64,000 nt of DNA, from the NCBI RefSeq assembly GCF_037975245.1, contig NC_092579.1, positions 27,269,666 to 27,333,665 on the forward strand, read 5' to 3'. Position 1 is the first letter of the stretch. Every line of letters begins with the position of its first letter. The translations under genes were made by a program, and so were the position numbers. The DNA is from Apostichopus japonicus. Lineage: Eukaryota > Echinodermata > Holothuroidea > Aspidochirotida > Stichopodidae. Positions 57,401-59,882 of this stretch are shown one piece after another. Under the pieces are notes generated by a model that saw only the letters and a program-made list of their open reading frames with translations, searched no databases and had not been told where the DNA came from.

Positions 57401-59882
57401 GATACTTTTGAATTCTCCAGAATTATGCCTGTGCCTGCCAAAAACTTGCATTTAACCGGCACGAGAGACAGCAAAGCGGAGAGATGTGCTTACTCTTCTT
57501 CTGTCCAAGGTTTTTTTTCTTCTCTCTATCGCTCTTTCTTCCAGTCCTCCTGTCGTTACAATGACAATACTGAGTAACTGATTATGACTAAGAAGAAATT
57601 TGCACATGAGCACGACACCTCTTTCGACAATCTTGGCGAAGAAAATGACAACACGCCACGAGTGGTTGTTAAAAGACACAAAGAACATACAGTCAATCAT
57701 TCGAGATGCGTTGGCTGAGGGCCGGGTGACGTAGAAGGGGAAAAAGAGAAAAAAAAGGAACGTCGCCCTTCTTCTGTGAATGTTACAAGGAATCATATTT
57801 GCTGTGGGTGGATTAATTTTAGGGACTACAATAAATCAATTTGCAAATGGTGTTCTCCTGTTTCATAACTATAGTGAGTACATTACAGGTGAGTGTTTCC
57901 ATAACCAACCGCACTCACACACACGGCTCCTCCGTTAATTCTTCATGTCCAAACTCGCACACCGTAACGTAACGGAGGCAAATAACAAGCCAGTTGTTAA
58001 ATTGCAACTAGAGATCAAGATGGATGTGGGCCAGCCTCTGGTCCGTAGGCGAAGCGTGTCGGCGGCGCGCGTCATTAGGCTGCCGATGGGGTGCAAATCG
58101 TAACCTACACTTTTTCCCCGGGGACAAACTAGTAAGCCGAGGGCCGGATCGGTTTCGAAGAGGAAGGGTTTGAGCGTGCAGATCACTCGTCACACAGGTG
58201 GCAGTTGCTGTCAGTCAAACTCGAAAGCCGTTGGCAAAGATTCTGGTCCGATGTGCAACGTACACAAGTCTTTTGTCCATCCCGTCCTCCATCATATGAA
58301 TTTAACCGAGATAGCTACAAGTGTATGCAAACACTGAGGAGGGTGATGGTAATTTATTCTCCTAATTAATACCACCACAACACGTAAGGTGAATTGATGG
58401 GGTCATTTGCAAGGCAGATTCAGATCTCACAATTTAATCTAGGTTAGGTTTTTGACCTTTTGGTCAATTAGAGGCCACAAACTGTGTGTGTCCAGAATCA
58501 AACAACAAAAACATCTACCACTGCTTCACACTTCTTCTAGAGTTGCACAAACATACAACATTAACATATTGGACAATACTGACAGATCTGTTGGGTAATT
58601 TCTCCCATTCAAATCACCTGACCCTCCCTCACACCTGACCCTCCCTCACACCTGACCCTCCCTCACACCTGACCCTCCCTCTCACCTGCCCATCCCTCTC
58701 ACCTGCCCATCCCGATTAGCTAATTAAGCAGATTGTCTGCTGTGCAAAGTAACGATGCAATAGGTAGTGAATACCACAAAACTGATTAGTTGGGGCATGT
58801 ACGAATGACAATACTTACCTGTTTCATATATATATCCATACGCATTCTGATCTACCTAGCTTACAACAATTGGTAACCACTCAACCAATAACGTCATTGC
58901 TATCCTCCTTCCCAATCTACCATTTTAATTTTCGAAGCTTGCAATGTAATTCATGCAAAAGTTTTTCCAGTTGCTTAAAAAGTATAATTACGGGCTGGAT
59001 TTCGAACAGATGGAACAATGTGTATATGGGAGACCGGTACAGGGGGAAAGCTATATATACACAGATATCACATTTGGATGGGCTGTCCGTCAAGGCCTGT
59101 CCACTGAGGTACCTCCTTAGTACTTTAACAATATTACTAGAACATTTCTCTCGTTCCTTTGCTTTGGTACTGTCAAGACAAAGTGTTTAAACGTTTAGTA
59201 CTAGTGACCATTTCCTAATTGTATGTGTTGTAGTCTTTGGTTCGATAAATTGTAAACTCCAGCACAACATATCTTATGTGTACGTACATACTGTACCATA
59301 GAGCTCACCAAAGCAATATACCAAACAAATGGAAACCATCTTCACAGTCTCATTTTCAGTGACCGACCTGTTTGACTTAATTAATAAAATCCATATCGTC
59401 AAGGACGATCGAACGATTCATTACTCATCCCCAAGTTACTATGTATAATGGGAGGACCAGTGCTTATTGTGTGAATCTGCATAACACAACAAGACAACAC
59501 TCTCCACAGCCTGGCTGCAGGATGCTGCAGCCCCCCACCCCCTCTCCCATCTCCCCCCCACCCACCCCTTAATATCCCACCTTTGGCACTGTGGCTATTG
59601 AAATATACTATAGATTGGACAGAATGTAGCAGGGACTGATGTACAATTTTATGAAAACTACAACAAGCTATTTCAACTCACTTGTAACCAGGAGCGAAAT
59701 GGGAGCACTCTCCACTTGATAGGCACTCTCTGTATTCTCAGCGTGGCAAACGTAACGACCGGCGTCACTGGCCGTCAAATCCATCAGAACCAAACGTCCG
59801 TCCAGGGTTACGATTGTCCTTCCACTGGGTAAGATTGTGTCCTCACCCTTGGTCCAAGATATGACTGGTGGTGGGTAGCTCT
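338..59882 (-). CDS. sdk: sidekick (Sdk) homolog, partial gene, 25 exons joined
   Basis: Joined exons, in transcription order: 59882-59682, 48799-48673, 36978-36797, 26402-26245, 24053-23933, 23392-23276, 22612-22445, 21567-21289, 19565-19431, 16062-15898, 14334-14264, 13763-13529, 11907-11792, 10248-9954, 9657-9466, 9256-8966, 8309-8239, 7077-6843, 5941-5826, 5438-5252, 3848-3742, 2784-2607, 2052-1860, 1430-1327, 408-338. All 24 junctions keep one open frame and use GT donors and AG acceptors. The product has half of Ig2, Ig3 to Ig6, FNIII 1 to 9 and the start of FNIII 10. Sidekick proteins are homophilic adhesion receptors at synapses and epithelial junctions. Domain order plus family-typical segments separate it from Dscam and contactins, which have other Ig/FNIII counts. 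Seven or more N-glycosylation sequons fit an extracellular protein. Missing: signal peptide, Ig1, FNIII 11-13, membrane helix and tail. Domain numbers are taken from the known 6 Ig + 13 FNIII plan. Confidence 0.93.
409..1326 (-). other. sdk intron (FNIII 9/10)
   Basis: 918 bp between phase 1 splice sites. No recognizable element; the middle part (1080-1210) is less AT-rich, with no open frame of note. Confidence 0.7.
1327..1430 (-). CDS. sdk: sdk exon: FNIII 9, second part
   Basis: 34 codons: LKPDTSYEFKIQASNDVGSS, SFSDPSAPVATLED. (L)KP.TSY.F...A.ND(V/I)G.S.FS is the sidekick FNIII 9 end. The acceptor is cccctgacag/GCTGA (phase 2) and the donor GACG/gtaggt (phase 1). Confidence 0.93.
1431..1859 (-). 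other. sdk intron inside FNIII 9
   Basis: 429 bp, phase 2. It contains a C run near 1493-1502 and a C-rich stretch near 1650-1700, nothing else. Confidence 0.7.
1860..2052 (-). CDS. sdk: sdk exon: FNIII 9, first part
   Basis: 63 codons with split ends: KPDPPSIVNVNHVQSRQADL, SWTPGSYNDAPLRSYRIRVR, IHRGSWMDHATTIPPDA, ISYTVMG. The acceptor is ctctggcag/CTAAA (phase 1) and the donor ATGGG/gtatgt (phase 2). It joins the next exon as YTVMG-LKPDTSYEF. Confidence 0.93.
2053..2606 (-). other. sdk intron (FNIII 8/9)
   Basis: 554 bp, phase 1. On the minus strand near 2271-2285 there is GGTTCAAGTCC, which fits a pol III B box, followed downstream by a T run (2227-2240 region). It could be a worn tRNA-derived SINE end, but no A box is visible. 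Confidence 0.5.
2607..2784 (-). CDS. sdk: sdk exon: FNIII 8, second half
   Basis: 59 codons: ISYRLSGDSQIINTHEG, VANGLEGNKMYTFTVTAHNG, EGWGAPASANVITSNQR. The acceptor is tttgtttag/ATATC (phase 0) and the donor AGAG/gtaaat (phase 1). T..(G)WG.A near the end is typical of sidekick FNIII 8. Confidence 0.92.
2785..3741 (-). other. sdk intron inside FNIII 8
   Basis: 957 bp, phase 0. A short run of related CCTGT/TACCCGT words lies near 2825-2885; otherwise nothing seen. Confidence 0.6.
3742..3848 (-). CDS. sdk: sdk exon: FNIII 8, first half
   Basis: 35 codons after a split Glu: PGPPMSLHFPTASEASVRLV, WTAPDEPNGVIDNYR. PGPPM...FP...T/ASVRL(V/I)W is the sidekick FNIII 8 opening. The acceptor is ccaccgcag/AACCT (phase 1) and the donor TATCGG/gtaagg (phase 0). 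Confidence 0.94.
3849..5251 (-). other. sdk intron (FNIII 7/8), mostly minisatellite
   Basis: 1403 bp, phase 1. The purine-only minisatellite at 4195-5145 fills two thirds of it; the rest is plain AT-rich sequence with a C/T-rich stretch at 3950-4025. Confidence 0.7.
4195..5145. repeat. purine-only higher-order minisatellite
   Basis: The plus strand is nearly all A and G. A 21-bp subunit with core GTGAGTGGAGGGGGAG is nested in a larger unit marked by TAGAGAGACAGT. That marker occurs at 4241, 4411, 4560, 4709, 4837 and 4984, so spacings are 170, 149, 149, 128 and 147 bp, close to 107 plus one, two or three 21-bp subunits. Long Leu/Pro/Ser open frames on the minus strand are by-products of the repeat. 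Confidence 0.95.
5252..5438 (-). CDS. sdk: sdk exon: FNIII 7, second half
   Basis: 62 codons: VRYQETDRVSEPKEED, an NAT sequon, GLKGYTSYSILVVGKTRIGD, GTPSETITIRTSQS. TRIGDG(T/S)PS is highly conserved in sidekicks. The acceptor is tgaaccag/GTCCG (phase 0) and the donor TCAG/gttagc (phase 1). Confidence 0.93.
5439..5825 (-). other. sdk intron inside FNIII 7
   Basis: 387 bp, phase 0. Nothing recognizable. Confidence 0.7.
5826..5941 (-). CDS. sdk: sdk exon: FNIII 7, first half
   Basis: 116 nt, 38 codons: PSAGPEDLGASAVDHMSVDV, VWGEIPAQERNGIIVGYK. VPS.GP at the border and W.EIP...RNG...GYK match sidekick FNIII 7. The acceptor is cttgctag/TTCCC (phase 1) and the donor TACAAG/gtaaac (phase 0). Confidence 0.94.
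5942..6842 (-). other. sdk intron (FNIII 6/7)
   Basis: 901 bp, phase 1. It holds the 32-bp tandem repeat at 6442-6740 and a C/T-rich run-in from about 6395. Confidence 0.7.
6442..6740. repeat. 32-bp pyrimidine-rich tandem repeat
   Basis: About nine copies of a unit starting CTCTAGGTTCCCTAC and ending CTCCTCAT or CTCTTTAC. Copies alternate between two or three variants (CCCTACCAATG, TAACTACCAATG, CCCTACAAATC), so the array seems to have grown by multimer duplication. Confidence 0.9.
6843..7077 (-). CDS. sdk: sdk exon: FNIII 6, remainder
   Basis: 235 nt, 78 codons: PLVQFNWNGEAIGYRITWSK, GLEEYTGYQVTIRAVNALGG, PSSAVKTEWTHET. The acceptor is tattcctag/CCGCT (phase 0) and the donor ACAG/gtaatt (phase 1). 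LEE(Y/W)T.Y.V...A.NA.G is the sidekick FNIII 6 pattern. Length and phases equal those of the matching FNIII 2 exon. Confidence 0.93.
7078..8238 (-). other. sdk intron inside FNIII 6
   Basis: 1161 bp, phase 0. A C run lies near 7289-7301. The segment GTGTTGACCCTAAAG with a following GGTAAGT occurs twice (7483 and 7669 regions), each near GGCGCTGTG, suggesting a small diverged duplication. Confidence 0.6.
8239..8309 (-). CDS. sdk: sdk exon: FNIII 6, first strands
   Basis: 71 nt, 23 codons: PGIAPREVNVRAYSESSLRI then RWV. The acceptor is ttacctcag/TCCCA (phase 1). The donor chosen is GGGTG/gtgagt (phase 0); an AT-GG/gtggtg site 3 nt upstream is weaker. Same length and phases as the opening exons of FNIII 2 and 10. 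Confidence 0.9.
8310..8965 (-). other. sdk intron (FNIII 5/6), pyrimidine-rich on plus strand
   Basis: 656 bp, phase 1. From about 8400 to 8960 the plus strand is C/T-rich and lacks long-period repeats. The open frames there are low-complexity Pro/Ser/Leu. Confidence 0.7.
8966..9256 (-). CDS. sdk: sdk exon: FNIII 5 (complete domain)
   Basis: 96 codons in one symmetric exon (phase 1 at both ends): APTSLVISDIRSRSVNLRF, TPGHDGHASISRWTVEA, an NST sequon, LIPYTAYTFRLIATNVAG, SPPSENS, IQTSPD. The usual B-strand Trp is Phe (NLRF); vertebrate sidekick FNIII 5 also has Phe there. The acceptor is ttttaccag/AGGCC and the donor GATG/gtgagt. It is the only FNIII domain here without an internal intron. 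Confidence 0.94.
9466..9657 (-). CDS. sdk: sdk exon: FNIII 4, second half
   Basis: 63 codons after a split Asp: YWVHYVEVNKSANL, an acidic stretch EEELKPEQ, LKAETTYSFSVWAETSKGPG, TIISSGTPP. The acceptor is tattacag/ATTAC and the donor CCAG/gtgagt, phase 1 at both ends. SSG(T/V)PPE at the border to FNIII 5 matches sidekick. Confidence 0.93.
9954..10248 (-). CDS. sdk: sdk exon: FNIII 3 second half plus FNIII 4 first half
   Basis: 98 codons: LHAQEVDREGPPLEIIV, a segment GLKKYTEYITSVLCYT followed by NPGDGPPS (end of FNIII 3), then EDIPGPVKNLRVS, LTLEWDPPMEANGILT (start of FNIII 4). The acceptor is ccatcttag/CTACA (phase 0) and the donor ACTG/gtatgt (phase 1). It is the only exon in the window that crosses a domain border, so the phase 1 intron expected between FNIII 3 and 4 is absent. 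The LKK(Y/F)TEY..SVLC stretch is a sidekick hallmark. Confidence 0.95.
10249..11791 (-). other. sdk intron inside FNIII 3
   Basis: 1543 bp, phase 0. A C run lies near 10798-10810 and a near-palindrome (GACGTAGTCGTACGTC) near 11187. No exon or repeat array seen. Confidence 0.6.
11792..11907 (-). CDS. sdk: sdk exon: FNIII 3, first half
   Basis: 116 nt, 38 codons: PSDPPKNVVIQAVNSTSIMF with an NST sequon, AWAPPDAWSINGINQGYK. NGINQGYK is essentially invariant in sidekicks. The acceptor is gttttgcag/TTCCA (phase 1) and the donor TACAAG/gtaagt (phase 0). The exon opening FNIII 7 has the same length, phases and end point (GYK). Confidence 0.95.
11908..13528 (-). other. sdk intron (FNIII 2/3)
   Basis: 1621 bp, phase 1. 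A T/C-rich tract lies at 12578-12616, and a tandem pair of a dispersed-type repeat is at 13290-13480, directly upstream of this intron's 5' splice site. Confidence 0.65.
13290..13480. repeat. tandem pair of dispersed repeat with TTTGACCCCTGGTGACC word
   Basis: ACAAGG(G/T)TTTCAC.ATTTGAC.CCTG.TGACCCCAAA occurs at about 13291 and 13436, period about 145 bp. Between them are TGACCTTTGACCTCCACC and CAATAGGCTTC. A diverged relative is at about 60225-60400. Confidence 0.75.
13529..13763 (-). CDS. sdk: sdk exon: FNIII 2, remainder
   Basis: 235 nt, 78 codons: EPSEDSWNGPLLGYIVRHRL, an NIT sequon, TGLMIWERYEIQVAAYNAAG, VREQTHEG. IW..YEI.VAAYN.AG is conserved in sidekick FNIII 2. The acceptor is caatctcag/GAACC (phase 0) and the donor GGGG/gtagga (phase 1). 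Length and phases equal those of the matching exon of FNIII 6. Confidence 0.94.
13764..14263 (-). other. sdk intron inside FNIII 2
   Basis: 500 bp, phase 0. A G run lies near 13791-13801; nothing else recognizable. Confidence 0.65.
14264..14334 (-). CDS. sdk: sdk exon: FNIII 2, first strands
   Basis: 71 nt, 23 codons after a split Pro: PDDPAQRVVASASSTTSIIV then EWQ. The acceptor is ttccacag/CTCCT (phase 1) and the donor GGCAG/gtacgt (phase 0). It has the same length and phases as the exons that open FNIII 6 and FNIII 10. Confidence 0.92.
14335..15897 (-). other. sdk intron (FNIII 1/2)
   Basis: 1563 bp, phase 1. It contains an AAAT microsatellite (14824-14858) and a diverged tandem duplication (14982-15335). 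Confidence 0.65.
14982..15335. repeat. diverged tandem duplication, about 181 bp
   Basis: Shared landmarks in order: ATGAGTGAT, GCTGA..GA, TTGC.CTTA..TATTTTGG, TTGTCC, GAGACAG.CCAA, TGAATATTCATATC, GGAGACATAT, GACAGT or TAGAAC. Copy 1 starts about 14982, copy 2 about 15163. Confidence 0.75.
15898..16062 (-). CDS. sdk: sdk exon: FNIII 1, second half
   Basis: 54 codons: SSYREIESTVDPSVTSFDV, then GKPARSYQYRIRAENKVGTG and VSLPQE. PARSYQ(Y/F)R and SLP(Q/E)EPP at the FNIII 1/2 border are typical of sidekick. The acceptor is ttttgcag/TTTCC and the donor GGAAC/gtaagt, phase 1 at both ends. Confidence 0.93.
16063..19430 (-). other. sdk intron inside FNIII 1
   Basis: 3368 bp, phase 1. Apart from the degenerate repeat at 18320-18735 and some A/T runs, I see nothing; long open frames are absent. 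Confidence 0.65.
18320..18735. repeat. degenerate tandem repeat with ATGCATTTGCAATATCTATG word
   Basis: About 12-14 copies of a roughly 29-bp unit combining GCATTTGCAATA, TCTATGTATT and an interruption. Copies vary much in length and sequence, so the array looks old. Confidence 0.85.
19431..19565 (-). CDS. sdk: sdk exon: FNIII 1, first half
   Basis: 44 codons: LPFAPVSLQASISPSDS, TITLTWVAPFDGNTPLLRY, IIDQKED. FDGN(T/S)PL(L/I)RY is a strong sidekick FNIII 1 signature. The acceptor is ctcttgtag/AACTT and the donor GACC/gtaagt, phase 1 at both ends. The symmetric exon begins the FNIII array directly after Ig6. Confidence 0.94.
19566..21288 (-). other. sdk intron (Ig6/FNIII 1)
   Basis: 1723 bp, phase 1. 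A stretch at 20055-20275 repeats GTGTTAAC/GTGTTAGC and TTCAAGTGT words irregularly. No exon seen. Confidence 0.6.
21289..21567 (-). CDS. sdk: sdk exon: Ig6 (complete domain)
   Basis: 92 codons in one exon: RTYISQRPANTEQILAQ, LLECEVHHDNR, SIVWLHDG, ISLKTTGSLEI, SDAGNYECRVTSLAGND, LLSII. Both Cys and the core Trp are present. The acceptor is caaccag/AGAGAA and the donor ATAC/gtgagt; phase 1 at both ends makes the exon symmetric. It is the only Ig domain here without an internal intron. The long loop between Cys and Trp (HHDNRIAPS) matches the extended loop of vertebrate sidekick Ig6. Joining to the next exon gives LSIIQLPFAP, like the sidekick Ig6/FNIII 1 border. Confidence 0.93.
21568..22444 (-). 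other. sdk intron (Ig5/Ig6)
   Basis: 877 bp, phase 1. A G run lies near 21931-21941 and a short CA repeat near 22352-22366. Confidence 0.65.
22445..22612 (-). CDS. sdk: sdk exon: Ig5, second half
   Basis: 55 codons: a split Asp, then GSLVASEDSTQNARYVF, LRIQNALTTDSGQFMCEAVN with the F-strand Cys, an NIT sequon and LNVY. The acceptor is ttattccag/ATGGC and the donor TACG/gtaagc, phase 1 at both ends. The exon is symmetric (168 nt), so skipping it would keep the frame while removing half of Ig5. Confidence 0.92.
22613..23275 (-). other. sdk intron inside Ig5
   Basis: 663 bp, phase 1. G-rich near 22675-22710 and 22810-22845; no exon seen. Confidence 0.65.
23276..23392 (-). CDS. sdk: sdk exon: Ig5, first half
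   Basis: 38 codons: IAPEFTSYPNDTLILAGES with an NDT sequon, then LLECQASGAPVPTIQWYK with Cys and core Trp. The acceptor is tctccag/AGATC and the donor AAAG/gtaggg, phase 1 at both ends. Sidekicks have IAPVF at the same Ig4/Ig5 border. Unlike the Ig3 and Ig4 splits, the intron inside Ig5 is also phase 1. Confidence 0.92.
23393..23932 (-). other. sdk intron (Ig4/Ig5)
   Basis: 540 bp, phase 1. AATATTCAT words occur near 23690 and 23905. Otherwise nothing recognizable. Confidence 0.65.
23933..24053 (-). CDS. sdk: sdk exon: Ig4, second half
   Basis: 40 codons: ILSTGSLQIRDLEKPDG, then AMYQCRIHNEVGED with the F-strand Cys, ending LLEVK. The acceptor is gtttttag/ATTTT-type (phase 0 entry) and the donor AAAG/gtcagt (phase 1). 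In the DxGxYxC motif the Gly/Tyr spacing is slightly unusual (DGAMYQC), but the fold signature is clear. Confidence 0.92.
24054..26244 (-). other. sdk intron inside Ig4
   Basis: 2191 bp, phase 0. A C run lies near 25172-25195 and a C/T-rich stretch at 25760-25885. On the plus strand at about 25962 is GGTTCAAATCC, a possible pol III B box from a decayed SINE; no A box is visible. Confidence 0.6.
26245..26402 (-). CDS. sdk: sdk exon: Ig4, first half
   Basis: 52 codons after a split Thr codon. It starts MPAFTISPDLTTVSP and has VIPCQATGNPQPSLVWYQNA with the B-strand Cys and core Trp, ending NNPRYQ. The acceptor is ccgtcaacag/CGATG (phase 1) and the donor TATCAG/gtcagt (phase 0). The internal Met is not a start: splicing from the Ig3 exon gives LTYF-T-MPAF. 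NPRY followed by a G-x-L strand in the next exon is typical of sidekick Ig4. Confidence 0.92.
26620..26687. repeat. 34-bp direct duplication
   Basis: TCCTCCTCTCGTTCATCCG with the following C-rich part occurs at 26620 and again at 26654, nearly identical. Confidence 0.9.
30728..30785. repeat. polypurine G-run tract
   Basis: Only G and A on the plus strand except for one T near the start, with many GGG runs (GGGAGGGAGGGAGAG type). It could form a G-quadruplex. Confidence 0.9.
34009..34170. repeat. TA-rich microsatellite
   Basis: TATATATA runs mixed with GTATGTAT, ending in an ACACACAC segment. Confidence 0.95.
36797..36978 (-). CDS. sdk: sdk exon: Ig3, second half
   Basis: 60 codons with PFSDLAITWRRNG, the F-strand DQGIYVCEASLPNG and an NLT glycosylation sequon near the end. 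The acceptor chosen is cctctcgtag/ACCC because only it keeps frame with the phase 2 donor upstream. A better-looking AG 11 nt downstream (ttttcag/ACCTGG, exon end 36967) would shift the frame. The donor is TTTA/gtaagt, phase 1. It resembles sidekick Ig3 closely (TWKRNG and CEAALPG in vertebrates). Confidence 0.92.
37077..38689. mobile_element. non-autonomous DNA transposon-like element with TIRs
   Basis: The left end CAGGGGTGTATCCAGG (37077-37092) and the reverse complement of the right end, CAGGCGCGTATCCAGG (38674-38689), match at 14 of 16 positions. GCAAA flanks both ends directly (37072-37076 and 38690-38694), as expected for a 5-bp target-site duplication. No transposase-like frame is visible. 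The interior has GC-rich blocks and internal copies of the same end. Confidence 0.7.
37739..38340. repeat. two tandem copies of a 326-bp unit starting CAGGCGCGTAGC
   Basis: Copies start at 37739 and 38065. Shared order: CAGGCGCGTAGC.AGGAATTTGC, ACTATCTAAGCGTAGC, CCACCATG, TTGGCGC, CCTCCCAGATCGCTGGAAAT, AAGTTGCATCT, GATATCATAAAAA, TATGCTCAAGGG, then GC-rich. A shortened, diverged copy starts at 37077. Confidence 0.9.
41656..41722. repeat. TATGC/TATGT short tandem repeat
   Basis: Repeats of ATGCT, ATGTT and ATCCT in a row. Confidence 0.85.
43265..43680. repeat. 38-bp tandem repeat
   Basis: Unit: CATGAATTACTAACAATG followed by TTACAGTATTAAGAGTGTTA. The central five or so copies are almost identical and flanks are diverged. 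Confidence 0.95.
46430..46550. repeat. GTGATGTATAT short tandem array
   Basis: About ten copies of a 10-12-bp unit, TATGTGATGTAT with GGTGTATA variants. Confidence 0.9.
48673..48799 (-). CDS. sdk: sdk exon: Ig2-Ig3 linker and Ig3, first half
   Basis: 41 codons plus split codons at both ends. An acidic, Thr/Ser-rich linker (PSAEDATSTEDTTPL) is followed by the Ig3 A/B strands (VPPKDVVVYEG, MECIVNG with the B-strand Cys). The acceptor is tccgttag/GCCCC (phase 1) and the donor GGAAG/gtaag (phase 2). It joins exon 36797-36978 to give CIVNG-R-PFSDLAITW, matching the sidekick Ig3 pattern C...RP..DL..TW. It stands alone between two introns of over 10 kb. Confidence 0.9.
49084..49488. mobile_element. 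MITE, Harbinger-like by its TAA target site
   Basis: 405 bp. The left end begins AGGCCCAGTCACACTA; the reverse complement of the right end begins AGGCCCGGTCACACTA. Similarity continues through CGATATTTTATCG to about 48 bp with a few mismatches. TAA flanks both ends (49081-49083 and 49489-49491). PIF/Harbinger elements make 3-bp TWA duplications, so that superfamily is likely but not proven. No coding capacity. Confidence 0.85.
51728..51835. repeat. AACAA-type short tandem repeat
   Basis: Mixed AACAAA, AATAACAAAC and AACAAGC words with no T-rich interruption. Confidence 0.85.
53705..54640. repeat. 133-bp tandem array
   Basis: ATGTACCTTC (or ATATACCTTC) occurs at 53838, 53971, 54104, 54237, 54361, 54494 and 54627, spaced 133 bp except one 124-bp step caused by a 9-bp loss. 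Each unit contains CATACTGTCTTTCCTATAAT and GCTTTAAGCATACATACAT. Inside the unit the word ATACTGT recurs, so the unit itself grew from a shorter motif. Confidence 0.95.
56047..56940. repeat. tandem array with TCATTCTGTACTAGTGT word
   Basis: Dozens of copies of CTCATTCTGTACTAGTGT alternating with TCTCACACTATG or TCTCATACTATG, giving mixed periods near 32 bp. Plus-strand open frames here are by-products. Confidence 0.93.
58615..58713. repeat. 17-bp C-rich tandem repeat
   Basis: Four copies of CACCTGACCCTCCCTCA, then two copies of a variant with CACCTGCCCATCCCTCT. Confidence 0.95.
59682..59882 (-). CDS. sdk: sdk exon: Ig2, second half
   Basis: Open for 66 codons after a split codon. It starts SYPPPVISW, which carries the core Trp of the Ig fold, continues through TILPSGRTIV, and has the F-strand signature DAGRYVCHAEN. 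The acceptor is ttgccag/AGAGC and the donor ACAA/gtgagt; both flanking introns are phase 1. It aligns with the second half of Ig2 in vertebrate sidekicks (SYPRP..TW, SDAG). As I recall, vertebrate Ig2 lacks the usual F-strand Cys; here it is present. The first half of Ig2 must lie in an upstream exon that I could not find before the right edge. Confidence 0.9.

Larger units (their letters stand above)
48800..59681 (-). other. sdk large intron (Ig2/Ig3), 10.9 kb
   Basis: Phase 1 intron. It holds the MITE at 49084-49488, an AAC-rich repeat (51728-51835), the 133-bp array (53705-54640), the array at 56047-56940, a CpG-rich patch (57935-58265) and a 17-bp array (58615-58713). No exon accepted. 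Confidence 0.65.
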
